The position numbers and the translations under genes are program-made. The notes under the pieces were generated by a model, which saw only the letters and a list, made by a program, of their open reading frames with translations, made no database searches and was not told where the DNA came from. Shown piece after piece: positions 8,260 to 17,646 of a DNA stretch of 64,000 bases (the stretch's first letter is position 1; each line of letters opens with the position of its first letter). Origin of the DNA: Flavobacterium sp. N1736 (GTDB lineage: Bacteria; Bacteroidota; Bacteroidia; Flavobacteriales; Flavobacteriaceae); the NCBI RefSeq assembly GCF_025947065.1, contig NZ_CP109994.1:1550001-1614000 (forward strand), given 5' to 3'.

Positions 8260-9732
8260 TTAATTATATTCCGGATTTTGGATAAACTTCCCTTTACCTT
8301 CACTGATTCTTTCTAATGAAAAAGGAAACAATGCTTTATATGGCGCGCTTTGACTTGCAGATCCGTTTAAGGCAATTGCGTGTTCCGTAAATTTTCCGTG
8401 ACGGATTAAATCAGAACGGTATTGTCCGTTTTCACACCAATATTCATGTGATCTTTCTAACAGAATCATATCATTAAAACTGGCAAGCGTATTATAATCT
8501 GCAAGTTCAATTTTGCTTATTTTCGCTCTTTTTCTAACTACATTAACCAAATCAATCGCTTCTTGTGTAGGCGTTCCGGTTTTATTTACCAAGGCTTCTG
8601 CTTTTGATAATAATACATCAGGATAACGATATACAATAATATCTACGGTTGTTAAAGCAGTTGTTCTCGCTGCATCCGGATCAATTTTTAACGGAATTGG
8701 TCCTAATTGCATGTAATTTGCAGGATTTGCCCTGTTGTACGTAACGCCGTCTGTTCCTGTAAATTCAGCAATTAAGGCATCTTTACGAATATCAGTTGCT
8801 TCAAAAGAATCATAAAAAGTCCAGGAACTCTGAATCGTTCCGTAACCGCCGCGTCCCGGATAATTAGCAGGCAAAACCATTAATTGCCATTGGTTTTCGC
8901 TTGTTCCCGCATAATCTGCCGGAACTGCCCAAATCACTTCTTTACTGCTTACAGGCGCTTTTACATCCCATAAACCAACATAATTATCTTCTAATGCATA
9001 ATAATTCATACCTATAATAGCGTTGGCTTGTTCTTCAACCTCTGCCCATCTTTTTTCATGAAGATATAAACGTATTAAAACCATTCTTGCCATACCGTTG
9101 CTAAATCTTCCGTATGGTGTTTCGGCAGGAGATTTTAAATCTGCGGCAGCATCTTTAAGGTCATTTTCGATAAAACTTACCATAGCAGCATTTGAAAGTC
9201 TTGCCAAAGGTTCTTCTTTCAATGGATTTTGAAGTACATCGAGCGGCGCAACCACAAGAGGTCCGTACATATCAAAAAGTTCATAAGCCAATAATCCGCG
9301 TGCGCATTTAATTTCGGCAATAGCCTGCTTTTTCACAAACTCGTTTACTTTTGATTTTTCGATTCGGTCAATACTCAAAGTCATACCGCTAATCTTATTG
9401 TAAAACACATCGTAAAAGCGTGTAAAAGCTGTAGATGTTGCTTTGTAACTATGATATGATGCTTCTTGCTGTACGCCGTAAGGTCCTTGCAGGATTTCGG
9501 TTGTCGCGTCAAGCATAAACATTAATCCGTTCTCTGAAGTAGAATGAATTCCGTTTCCGTAAGAACCTCTCAGCGGATAATAAGCCGAAGCGACTATCGC
9601 CTGAATATCAGCCTCTGAGCTAGGAAAAATACTTGGATTAATCTCGTCGTAATTAACAGATTCTAAATCTTCATTACATCCTGAGAAAACGAGTAATAGT
9701 AAAACTATTGTATAATTTTTTAAATTTTTCAT
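8260..9732 (-). CDS. RagB/SusD family glycan-binding lipoprotein
   Basis: A 490-aa protein with Cys19 in the lipobox VFSGC and acidic NEDLES after it, typical of surface lipoproteins. SusD features are visible: the early SEADIQAIVASAYYPLRG helix, the KKQAIAEIKCARGLLAYEL TPR-like helix, and the C-terminal YRYPDVLLSKAEALV motif with a LLERSHEYWCENGQYRSDLIRHG segment. SusD proteins form a lid on the SusC transporter and bind the glycan. It begins 10 bp after the SusC stop, the standard pairing. The specific sugar cannot be read from sequence; neighbours point to an amino-sugar glycan. Confidence 0.93.
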   Translation of the reverse strand: MKNLKNYTIVLLLLVFSGCNEDLESVNYDEINPSIFPSSEADIQAIVASAYYPLRGSYGNGIHSTSENGLMFMLDATTEILQGPYGVQQEASYHSYKATSTAFTRFYDVFYNKISGMTLSIDRIEKSKVNEFVKKQAIAEIKCARGLLAYELFDMYGPLVVAPLDVLQNPLKEEPLARLSNAAMVSFIENDLKDAAADLKSPAETPYGRFSNGMARMVLIRLYLHEKRWAEVEEQANAIIGMNYYALEDNYVGLWDVKAPVSSKEVIWAVPADYAGTSENQWQLMVLPANYPGRGGYGTIQSSWTFYDSFEATDIRKDALIAEFTGTDGVTYNRANPANYMQLGPIPLKIDPDAARTTALTTVDIIVYRYPDVLLSKAEALVNKTGTPTQEAIDLVNVVRKRAKISKIELADYNTLASFNDMILLERSHEYWCENGQYRSDLIRHGKFTEHAIALNGSASQSAPYKALFPFSLERISEGKGKFIQNPEYN

Positions 9733-9742
9733 GTCTTTTTTA

Positions 9743-12700
9743 TTAAAACTTTAGATCAACTCCTACTGTGTATGTTTTTACATTTGGATACGCTGCTGCA
9801 TAACCATCTGTTTCAGGATCGATACCATCATATTTTGTAATGGTAAAAAGGTTTTGTCCGTCTAATCTAATGGCGGCACCCTGCATGAATTTACCAAACC
9901 ATTTTTTTGGAAAATTATACGTTAGCGATACACTTTGCAAACGAACAAACGAAGCTTCCTGCAAAAAGAAATCACCGGATCCGTATTGTGTGTAGCCAAA
10001 GTTTGAACCCGGACGTGTATTTGTTGGGTTATCCGGCGTCCATCTGTTATAGATATTTGTCGTGGCATTTCTTCCGTTTTGTGCTACACCAACGGCAGTA
10101 ACGCCATAAGCAAAATCAGTTCTGTCGATGATTTCCCTACCAAACATTCCGTTAAACATAAAGTTCAATTGAAAGTTTTTCCAGATAATCGTATTGCTTA
10201 AACCGGCAACAAAATCAGGATCCTGTGATCCAAGTAAAACAGTATCTGCGTCATCAATTTTACCATCGGCAGCGCCTGTTCTTAAAAATACACCATTTGC
10301 ATCCGTAACCGGATTTCCTGCATTATCTCTCACAAAACCATTAACATCTTTAATTTTTATTTGCCCCGGATATAAATCCGGCTGTGCAGGAACCACTTCT
10401 CCAATTTGCATAACTCCATCAGAAATTTGGTAGTAATTGGCACGAACAGGATCGTTGTAACCTTCATAAACTCTTGGTTTCCAGTCTGGAGCTCTTTTCT
10501 TCCAATTGGTTTTAAATTGAGAATATGTAAAAGTAGATCTCCATTTAAAATCCGGATGATCAATATTTACTGTGCTTACCGTAACTTCCACACCCCGGCT
10601 TCGTGTACTTCCCACGTTTGCCCAAACCTCATTTATTTCATTATAACTATTAATTGGTTTAAGCATTAACAGATCTGAAATTACTCTCTCGTAAACTTCA
10701 ACTGATCCTGAAACTCTTCTGTTTAATATTTCAAAATCAAGACCTAAATTTTTCTCAGTTGTAGTTTCCCATTTCAAATCCGGATTTTCTAATCTCGTCG
10801 GGAAAACTCCTGTCCAAATTGATTCATCAGGATTTAAATAAGCCGGCTGCGCATAATAAGCCGCAAAAGCATTTCCGCCTGAATTACCTACCGCACCGTA
10901 TCCAAATCTTAATTTAAATTGAGAAATATAATCAGAAATAGAAGTCATAAATTTTTCCTGAGATACATCCCATCCCGCAGAAATAGATGGAAATAAGGCG
11001 TATTTATTGTTTTTTGCATACATACTTGCTCCATCTCGACGTATCGTAGACGTTAGCATGTATTTATCTTTATAAGAATAGTTTAATCTTGAAAAATACG
11101 AGCGATACCCAAATTCACTGTTTGTAGAACCAACCACTTTTGTTCCCGCTCCCGCATTCATATTATTCCATAAAAAAGCATCGGTAATAAAATTACTGTT
11201 TCCTAATGTTGATCTTTCAGTTCTAAATGTTTGTTGTGAATATCCCACCATAAAAGTGAAGTTATTAACATCTCTGATTTTTGTATTATAAGTTAAAATC
11301 ACATCCAGCAAATCATCATTCTTTTTTTCCGTATTGATAGATGCCTTACCATTTTCTAATGCTCCGTATAAAGTTGTTCTTGGCAAATAAGTGCTTCTGC
11401 TTGAATTTCCCTGATCAAAACCTGCCTGAACTCTTGCTGTAAAACCTCTAAACGGTTTTGCTTCAGCATAAAAATTCATAAGCGATCTGTCTACAACGCC
11501 TTCATCAGAAATAGTAAGCATCGAATATGGATTAGGTTCTAAGGCATTATCAGGATTTATTGGATAATTGCCCATCGCATCAATTGCCAAAACATCAGGA
11601 CTTTGCTGTATTGCAGATCTGATAATTCCCGAATTTTCAAATTGAGATAATTCCTGACCTGTTACAGGATCAAATTTTCCACCTAATTGTGAGTTTTGAT
11701 TGTTGACTCTACTTTTTGTCATGTTCATACCAACGGTTACAAAATCAACTAATTTTTGGTCGATACTAAAATGAACCGTACTTCTTTTTATCCCAGAATT
11801 TTTCACAATTCCCTGTTGGTCAAATAAATTTCCGGATAAAAAGTATTTAGTAGATTGCGTTCCGCCTCGTAATGACAAGTTATTTTGCTGCACTATTCCG
11901 TCTCTCGTAACCAATGATAACCAATCAGTTCCTGCGCCTGCGTTTCTTATTTGTTCATCAGAATATAATCTTTTGTACGGAATCCCGTTAACCGGAGCAG
12001 CATTTGCCTCGTCTAAAGTTTTTGGAGAATATGGATATACTTTATTGATAAACTCCCAGTTTTCTCTAGAAGCATCATTTCGTAATTGCATCCATTGTTT
12101 CAAATCCAGCACATCATAACCGTCATTGTATTTTTGATACGAATAAGAACCTGAATAATCAACCCGAACTTCGCCGTCTTTTCCTTTTTTAGTCGTAATC
12201 ATGATGACACCATTTGCAGCTCTTGCACCATAAATGGCAGAAGCACTCGCATCTTTTAAAACATCAATAGATTCAATGTCATTTGGATTAAAAGAATTTA
12301 AAACACCTTGCGTTCCTCCATCATAACGATTTCCTGAACCCGGCTGTTCTAAATTGGTAATAGGAAATCCGTCAACCACAATTAAAGGATCATTACTTGC
12401 ATTAATCGAACCCGCACCACGAATCTGGATATTAAATCCACCGCCCGGCTGAGCACTATTTTGCGTAATTTGTAAACCTGCAACTTTACCCTGAAGTGCT
12501 GTTAAAACAGATGGTGCAGACGATAAAGTCAAAGATTCTCCTTTTACGGAAGACATCGCACCCAGTACATTTTTCTTTTTCTGAGTTCCGTAACCTACAA
12601 TAACTACCTCATTCAGGCTTTTTGATACCGGAACCATTGAAACTTTAAGATTAGTCTGGTTTGCAATCGCAACTTCTTTTGAGTCATATCCAACATACGA

Positions 12701-13018
12701 AAACAATAAAGCTTCTGTAGCAGAAGGAACGACAATCGTAAAAGTTCCGTCAAAATCTGTAGTTGTACCTCGTGATGAACCTTTTGGTACAATTGTAACG
12801 CCAATCATGGGCTGACCTAATTCGTCTAAAACAACTCCTTTGATGATAATATCAGCTTCTGAACTTTTGTTTACAATTTCTAATTTATTGCTGCCCGTGG
12901 AGGTGGCCGCGTTTACTTTAAAAACAGATACTATCAAAATTAAAACAGTAATTATAGTCTTTAAATTAAATTTTAATTCGTGATAGTTACTGTGTAGTAA
13001 CTTGTTACTTTTTTTCAT
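9743..13018 (-). CDS. SusC/RagA family TonB-linked outer-membrane transporter
   Basis: A 1091-aa protein. After an N-terminal extension and hydrophobic segment (about 18-38) comes a CarboxypepD_reg-like domain (about 57-133: IIIKGVVLDELGQPMIGVTI ... FSYVGYDSKEV), then NEVVIVGYGTQKKK leading into the plug with PLIVVDGFPI, DASASAIYGARAANGVIMI, and a long 22-strand-type barrel ending VGVDLKF. SusC proteins import oligosaccharides across the outer membrane using TonB energy. It is the first gene of a four-gene operon (SusC, SusD, DUF4832, PKD lipoproteins). Two LacI-type operator palindromes lie about 365-400 bp upstream of the start. Confidence 0.95.
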   Translation of the reverse strand: MKKSNKLLHSNYHELKFNLKTIITVLILIVSVFKVNAATSTGSNKLEIVNKSSEADIIIKGVVLDELGQPMIGVTIVPKGSSRGTTTDFDGTFTIVVPSATEALLFSYVGYDSKEVAIANQTNLKVSMVPVSKSLNEVVIVGYGTQKKKNVLGAMSSVKGESLTLSSAPSVLTALQGKVAGLQITQNSAQPGGGFNIQIRGAGSINASNDPLIVVDGFPITNLEQPGSGNRYDGGTQGVLNSFNPNDIESIDVLKDASASAIYGARAANGVIMITTKKGKDGEVRVDYSGSYSYQKYNDGYDVLDLKQWMQLRNDASRENWEFINKVYPYSPKTLDEANAAPVNGIPYKRLYSDEQIRNAGAGTDWLSLVTRDGIVQQNNLSLRGGTQSTKYFLSGNLFDQQGIVKNSGIKRSTVHFSIDQKLVDFVTVGMNMTKSRVNNQNSQLGGKFDPVTGQELSQFENSGIIRSAIQQSPDVLAIDAMGNYPINPDNALEPNPYSMLTISDEGVVDRSLMNFYAEAKPFRGFTARVQAGFDQGNSSRSTYLPRTTLYGALENGKASINTEKKNDDLLDVILTYNTKIRDVNNFTFMVGYSQQTFRTERSTLGNSNFITDAFLWNNMNAGAGTKVVGSTNSEFGYRSYFSRLNYSYKDKYMLTSTIRRDGASMYAKNNKYALFPSISAGWDVSQEKFMTSISDYISQFKLRFGYGAVGNSGGNAFAAYYAQPAYLNPDESIWTGVFPTRLENPDLKWETTTEKNLGLDFEILNRRVSGSVEVYERVISDLLMLKPINSYNEINEVWANVGSTRSRGVEVTVSTVNIDHPDFKWRSTFTYSQFKTNWKKRAPDWKPRVYEGYNDPVRANYYQISDGVMQIGEVVPAQPDLYPGQIKIKDVNGFVRDNAGNPVTDANGVFLRTGAADGKIDDADTVLLGSQDPDFVAGLSNTIIWKNFQLNFMFNGMFGREIIDRTDFAYGVTAVGVAQNGRNATTNIYNRWTPDNPTNTRPGSNFGYTQYGSGDFFLQEASFVRLQSVSLTYNFPKKWFGKFMQGAAIRLDGQNLFTITKYDGIDPETDGYAAAYPNVKTYTVGVDLKF

Positions 13019-13651
13019 ATTATTCTGGTTAGTTTAATGGTTAATGGAAAAAGCATGCTTTGCGTGAATAAAAAATGGTTAGGGATTTTAATAAACACAA
13101 AGCGAAAGGGTCATGTTATGTTTCTTTTGGTTTCATAATTTTTTCGGTTTTGTTTTTTGTCTTGTTTTTGTTTGGTTATTTTTTAATCTGTATGTTGGGT
13201 TTATGTCTCGCCTGATTTTTAACAGCTTAATTACCTTTTCGAAATGGTAATTTTAAAATTTAAACTTCTCTTTTTCGCCTGATTTTCAACTTAAAACGTT
13301 GCCGAAAAAAAGCTCTTTTTGCACTTACTTTTGGCTAAACTAAATAATATTTTTTAATAAACAATGGTAAAATCAAAAAAATGTGTTCGTGCACATAAAA
13401 AAAGTGTTTTCGAGCACATTTTTTAGAAAAAGTATTATTAAATTCTTACCGATTTTAAATTTTGACTGTGTAAGAATCTAAATAATTATCAAAAAAAATT
13501 AATTTACTTCTAAAAAAAACTGTTTTTTATTTGATATTCATTTAATTAAAAAACGTAGACAAAATTGACATTTGATGATATAAATCAGCGGTTTAATATT
13601 CTTTTGAAATAATATTCGTATTTGAAAAAGTACATTTCACAACGTTGATAA
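13019..13651. promoter_or_regulatory. Upstream region of the SusC operon (633 bp)
   Basis: No gene is seen. The part nearest the SusC start is T-rich on the plus strand and holds two CGCCTGATTTT repeats (about 13209 and 13277) and a small hairpin ATTACC/GGTAAT around 13232-13253. The two LacI-like operators are listed separately. An inverted pair ATTCTTAC (13442-13449) and GTAAGAAT (13470-13477) lies closer to the mutase gene. No convincing TAnnTTTG promoter was found on the minus strand, so the start site is open. Confidence 0.5.
13382..13418. promoter_or_regulatory. Pair of LacI-type operators upstream of SusC
   Basis: TGTGTTCGTGCACA at 13382-13395 and TGTTTTCGAGCACA at 13405-13418, spaced 23 bp start to start. 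They match the paired sites in front of the LacI-family gene (22772 and 22793) and the perfect palindrome at 27101. The spacing of about two helical turns suits cooperative dimer binding. Confidence 0.7.
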
Positions 13652-15034
13652 TTATAGAAGGCTCTTGATTTCTCCGATGAATTTTTCTGCCAGTTCATCT
13701 GCTTTTTTTTGCGAAATACTTTCCGTATAAATTCGAATAATAGCTTCAGTATTTGACTTTCTTAAATGAACCCATTCTGTCGCGAAATCAATTTTAACAC
13801 CATCGATGCAATTTGGTTTTTCACTACTGAATTTTTGAGCTATTTTTTCTAAAATTCCATCAACATCAATTTGCGGTGTTAATTCAATTTTACTCTTGCT
13901 CATATAATAATCGGGATAACTTTCTCTAAGGCTTTTGCAGGAAATTTTAGCATGTGCCAAATGCGATAAAAACAAAGCAACACCCACAAGAGAATCTCTG
14001 CCGTAATGCGCCTCCGGATAAATAATTCCTCCGTTGCCTTCTCCTCCAATAATCGCATTTGTGGTTTTCATTAATTCGACCACATTTACTTCGCCAACCG
14101 CGCTTGCCTGATATTTTCCGCCATGTTTTAAAGTAATATCCCGTAATGCCCTTGAAGAAGATAAATTAGAAACCGTATCTCCTTTTGTTCTTCCTAAAAC
14201 ATAATCGGCGCAGGCGACCAAAGTATATTCTTCGCCAAACATCGAACCGTCTTCGCAAATAATTGCCAATCGGTCGACATCAGGATCTACTACAATTCCA
14301 AAATCTGCTTTTTCCTGAACAACCAAAGCCGAAATATCTGTCAGATGTTCCTTTAATGGCTCAGGATTATGAGGAAAATGACCATTTGGTTCGCAATACA
14401 ACTTGATGCATTGAACACCAAGTTTTTCCAATAAATCCGGAATCGCGATTCCTCCCGTAGAATTAACAGCATCAACTACCACTTTAAAATTGGCACCTTT
14501 AATGGCTTCAACATCGACTAAATTCAGTTTTAAAACTTCTTCAATATGTCGGTTTATATAGCCTTCCTTCTTTTCATATTTTCCCAAATCGTCTACTTCC
14601 GCAAATAAAAAAGATTCTTCCTCTGCTATTATCAGGATTTTTTCTCCTTCGACAGCGTTTAAAAACTCTCCTTTTTCATTTAATAATTTTAAGGCATTCC
14701 ACTCTTTCGGGTTATGACTTGCCGTAATAATAATTCCGCCATCGGCATTATCCAGCATTACGGCAACTTCAACAGTTGGCGTTGTCGATAAACCAATATC
14801 GATTACATTAATTCCTAAACCCGTAAGCGTATTGGCAACCAGATTACTAATCATTTCTCCCGAAATTCTCGCATCCCGACCTAAAATAATACGTAGTGAT
14901 CTATCCAAATTTTGTCCTTTTAGCCACATACCATAAGCCGCAGCAAATTTCACAGCATTCACCGGAGTCAAATTTTCATTTATAACACCCCCAATTGTAC
15001 CTCGTATTCCTGAAATTGATTTTATTAAAGTCAT
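13652..15034 (-). CDS. glmM: Phosphoglucosamine mutase-type phosphohexomutase
   Basis: I start at 15034 (MTLIKSISGIRGT); the longer frame reads into a CAGTCACAG repeat array and is not real. The 460-aa protein has all four phosphohexomutase signatures: catalytic serine S106 in TASHNP, metal loop D250-P-D-V-D254-R, sugar loop GGEGNGG (330-336) and the C-terminal phosphate loop RKSNTEAIIRIYTES. GlmM enzymes interconvert GlcN-6-P and GlcN-1-P; related ones accept GlcNAc phosphates. It lies 171 bp after the NagB fusion on the same strand, so here it may serve amino-sugar catabolism rather than only cell-wall synthesis. Whether a second glmM exists cannot be seen. Confidence 0.87.
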   Translation of the reverse strand: MTLIKSISGIRGTIGGVINENLTPVNAVKFAAAYGMWLKGQNLDRSLRIILGRDARISGEMISNLVANTLTGLGINVIDIGLSTTPTVEVAVMLDNADGGIIITASHNPKEWNALKLLNEKGEFLNAVEGEKILIIAEEESFLFAEVDDLGKYEKKEGYINRHIEEVLKLNLVDVEAIKGANFKVVVDAVNSTGGIAIPDLLEKLGVQCIKLYCEPNGHFPHNPEPLKEHLTDISALVVQEKADFGIVVDPDVDRLAIICEDGSMFGEEYTLVACADYVLGRTKGDTVSNLSSSRALRDITLKHGGKYQASAVGEVNVVELMKTTNAIIGGEGNGGIIYPEAHYGRDSLVGVALFLSHLAHAKISCKSLRESYPDYYMSKSKIELTPQIDVDGILEKIAQKFSSEKPNCIDGVKIDFATEWVHLRKSNTEAIIRIYTESISQKKADELAEKFIGEIKSLL

Positions 15035-15049
15035 TTTTTTAGTTTTTAG

Positions 15050-15205
15050 TTTACAGTCGCAGTAAAAACAGTCAAAACAGTCACAGTAAACAGTCACAGT
15101 AAAAACAGTCGCAGTAAACAGTGAGTTGTAAACTGCGACTGCGACTGAAAACTGTGACTGCAAACTGCGACTGAAAACTGTAAACTGTAAACTGTAAACT
15201 GCGAC
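15050..15205. repeat. Fold-back low-complexity array between nagB and glmM
   Basis: The left half repeats CAGTCACAGTAAA / CAGTCGCAGTAAA units; the right half repeats the reverse complement, AAACTGCGACTG / AAACTGTGACTG. The halves meet near 15123-15128, so the whole 156 bp can fold back. It fills the gap between two same-strand genes and reaches the nagB stop codon. It is not CRISPR-like: units are short, degenerate and lack spacers. Confidence 0.8.
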
Positions 15206-17134
15206 TTAAAAGTGCCATCTCACAAAAGCCTCCATAGCCGCGTAACTCGCTAATCCCATTTGTTGATAAACAACTGCCGTTTCTGCATTTCGGTCTTCGG
15301 CTCTTTGCCAAAATTCCCTTGCATCAATTCCCTGAAAAACAACGCCGTCTTTTTGAGATTGGTGTTTGAAGATTCCGTGGCGTTTTGCCAAAACCTGATC
15401 CGGACTCATTGGTACCGCCATTTCAACCTCGTCAATTCCCCATTCCTGCCATGCACCACGATACAGCCAAAGCCAGCAGTCATCCATAAAAGGCTTTGAT
15501 TTTAATGCTTTTACAGCTTCAAAAATAGCGTCCAGACAAACTTTGTGTGTTCCGTGCGGATCTGCCAAATCTCCTGCAGCATAGATTTGATGTGGTTTTA
15601 TTTTTTCTATTAAATCCATCGTCAGTTGAATATCTTCCTGCCCGATTGGTTTTTTCTCGATGGTTCCGGTTTCATAAAAAGGCAGTTCCATAAAATGAAT
15701 CTGATCATCACTCAATCCGACAAAATGACTCGTTGCCCTCGCCTCGCCTTTTCTGATTAAGCCCTTGATGTAACGCACTTCGGGAATATCAATTTCACTG
15801 TTCTTTTTATTCTCTAAAAACGTTTGTGCTTTTTGGTAAATGTTATCCGCTTCTTCACTTTTTATTCCGAATTTCTCGTTGTAATCAATTACAAATCTTG
15901 CGAATCTTAGTGCTTCATCATCCGCAACAGCGATGTTTCCGGAGGTTTGATACGCAACATGAACTTCGTGTCCCTGTTCCTGCAAACGCATAAAAGTGCC
16001 GCCCATACTGATAATATCATCATCAGGATGCGGACTAAAAATCAATACACGTTTCTTGGCAGGTTCAGCTCTTTCGGGTCTGTTGGAATCCTCTGCATTT
16101 GGTTTTCCGCCCGGCCAGCCCGTAATAGTGTTTTGCAGTTTATTGAATATTTTGATGTTAATGTCGTACGCCGGGCCTGAATCTGCCAGTAAATCGCTCA
16201 TTCCGTGTTCGATATAATCGGCATCTGTCAGCATTAAAATTGGTTTTTTAAGCTGAAGCGCCAATCCTAAAACCGCTTTACGGCTTAGTTTGTCTGTCCA
16301 GATTACTTTTTCTACCAGCCACGGTTTATTGATTCTCGTTAGTTTTGAAGATGCTTCTTTATCCAAAATAAAAACAGCATTATTGTGTTCCTGTAAAAAC
16401 GAAGCGGGCACGCGATTGGTGACTTCATCTTCTACCGATTTTTTTACAATATTGGCTTTTCCTTCTCCCCAAGCGAGTAAAATAACCTGTTTGGCTTCCA
16501 TGATTTTTTTTACTCCAAGGGTGATTGCGGTTCTTGGTGTATTGCTCAGTCCAAAGAAATCTTTGCTTGCTGCCACTCTTGTAATATGATCTAAAGCGAC
16601 CAATCGTGTTTTTGAGTTTTGCAGCGAGCCCGATTCATTAAAACCGATATGTCCGTTTCCTCCAATTCCCAGAATCTGCAGATCGATTCCGCCCAAAGCT
16701 TCGATTTTTGTTTCATAATCATGGCAATAATCCGCGATTTGTTCTTTGGTTAAAAGTCCGTCGGGAACATGCGCATTTTCAGGTAAAATATCAACGTGAT
16801 CAAACAAAAGTTCCTTCATAAAACGAACATAACTGTTGATCGAGTTGGGCTGCATTGGATAATATTCATCCAGATTAAAACTGATTACGTTTTTAAAACT
16901 CAACCCTTCTTCCTTATGCAGACGCACCAATTCGGCATACAAACCTTTTGGCGAAGAACCCGTTGCCAAACCTAAAACACAAGGTTTGTTCTCTTTTTGT
17001 TTTAACTGAATTAAAGCGGCAATTTCCTGAGCAACAGCTTTTGAAGCGTCAGACGAATTTTCAAAAACAACCGTATTGATGTTTTCGAATCGCTTCTCGA
17101 ATCCCGTTGCTTTGTCTATATTACTTTTTATCAT
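15206..17134 (-). CDS. nagB: Glucosamine-6-phosphate deaminase fused to PIG-L (LmbE) deacetylase
   Basis: Start chosen at 17134 (MIKSNIDKATGFEKRF); upstream codons are repeat-derived. The 642-aa protein has two parts. Residues about 20-290 are NagB: GLATGSSPKGLY (55-66), NLDEYYPM with D89, and GIGGNGHIGFNE (156-167). Residues about 360-640 are a PIG-L/LmbE deacetylase with the metal motif PHPDDD (368-373), SMGGT, and DPHGTHKVC. NagB converts GlcN-6-P to fructose-6-P and ammonia. No separate NagA is seen in the window, so the fused deacetylase may supply GlcN-6-P from GlcNAc-6-P; that is inference. This two-domain layout is known in Bacteroidota. Neighbours are a sugar permease and a phosphohexomutase. 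Confidence 0.9.
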   Translation of the reverse strand: MIKSNIDKATGFEKRFENINTVVFENSSDASKAVAQEIAALIQLKQKENKPCVLGLATGSSPKGLYAELVRLHKEEGLSFKNVISFNLDEYYPMQPNSINSYVRFMKELLFDHVDILPENAHVPDGLLTKEQIADYCHDYETKIEALGGIDLQILGIGGNGHIGFNESGSLQNSKTRLVALDHITRVAASKDFFGLSNTPRTAITLGVKKIMEAKQVILLAWGEGKANIVKKSVEDEVTNRVPASFLQEHNNAVFILDKEASSKLTRINKPWLVEKVIWTDKLSRKAVLGLALQLKKPILMLTDADYIEHGMSDLLADSGPAYDINIKIFNKLQNTITGWPGGKPNAEDSNRPERAEPAKKRVLIFSPHPDDDIISMGGTFMRLQEQGHEVHVAYQTSGNIAVADDEALRFARFVIDYNEKFGIKSEEADNIYQKAQTFLENKKNSEIDIPEVRYIKGLIRKGEARATSHFVGLSDDQIHFMELPFYETGTIEKKPIGQEDIQLTMDLIEKIKPHQIYAAGDLADPHGTHKVCLDAIFEAVKALKSKPFMDDCWLWLYRGAWQEWGIDEVEMAVPMSPDQVLAKRHGIFKHQSQKDGVVFQGIDAREFWQRAEDRNAETAVVYQQMGLASYAAMEAFVRWHF

Positions 17135-17646
17135 TTTGAAATATATTTTATTATGTTTTTCATTAATTTTAATACTGATGTGTGTCTTGATGTAATTAAT
17201 TTTAACACATAGAAACATAGATTTTGTTATCTGAAAAAAGGCGTTTCACTTATTTAAACAAACATAACTCTGTGTGGAAACTTGTTTCTTTGGTATTCTT
17301 TTTATATACATTTAAACCTATGTTTCTATGTGTTAAAATACTTAGTTAAACTTCATTTTACTGATTTATTTTTTTTTATAAAAAGCATAAGTTGAGCCTG
17401 AACACTTTCAAATACGGGATTTGAGTGCTTAATTGTGATGTTAAATAAAATATTATATTTAGCCCAGTTTTGCCATCCTGACGGAGGAAGGATCACACGC
17501 GTAACTCCGCAAACAAAATCGCCAATCTTTGTAGAGTTTCTAGTGTGATTTCTCCTTTCAGTCGAAATGACAAACTTTGGGTTTACAACTTGAAACTTCA
17601 ACTAAAGTTGCTAAAACCTGAAACTTGAAACTTAAAACCTGAAACC
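17135..17646. repeat. Repeat-filled gap with palindromic element copy 2
   Basis: No gene. At 17204-17220 is AACACATAGAAACATAG and at 17319-17336 its inverted partner CTATGTTTCTATGTGTTA, flanking a GGCGTTTCACTTATTTAAAC segment. At 17468-17575 is a divergent palindromic element whose right arm (TGTGATTTCTCCTTTCAG..., 17544-17575) matches copy 1, while the left arm (GCCATCCTGACGGAGGAAGG) differs. A reading frame across it (17353-17601) is spurious. Confidence 0.8.

Noticed and set aside
15035..15163. N-terminal extension of the phosphohexomutase frame
   Set aside because: The added residues are Cys/Tyr/Val-rich translation of the CAGTCACAG array; the conserved start MTLIKSISGIRGT is at 15034.
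15050..15205. Possible CRISPR array
   Set aside because: Units are 6-13 bp, degenerate and without spacers, and no cas genes are in the window.
17353..17601. 82-aa frame on the minus strand
   Set aside because: It runs through palindromic element copy 2 and matches similar spurious frames at copy 3; no start context or protein-like composition.
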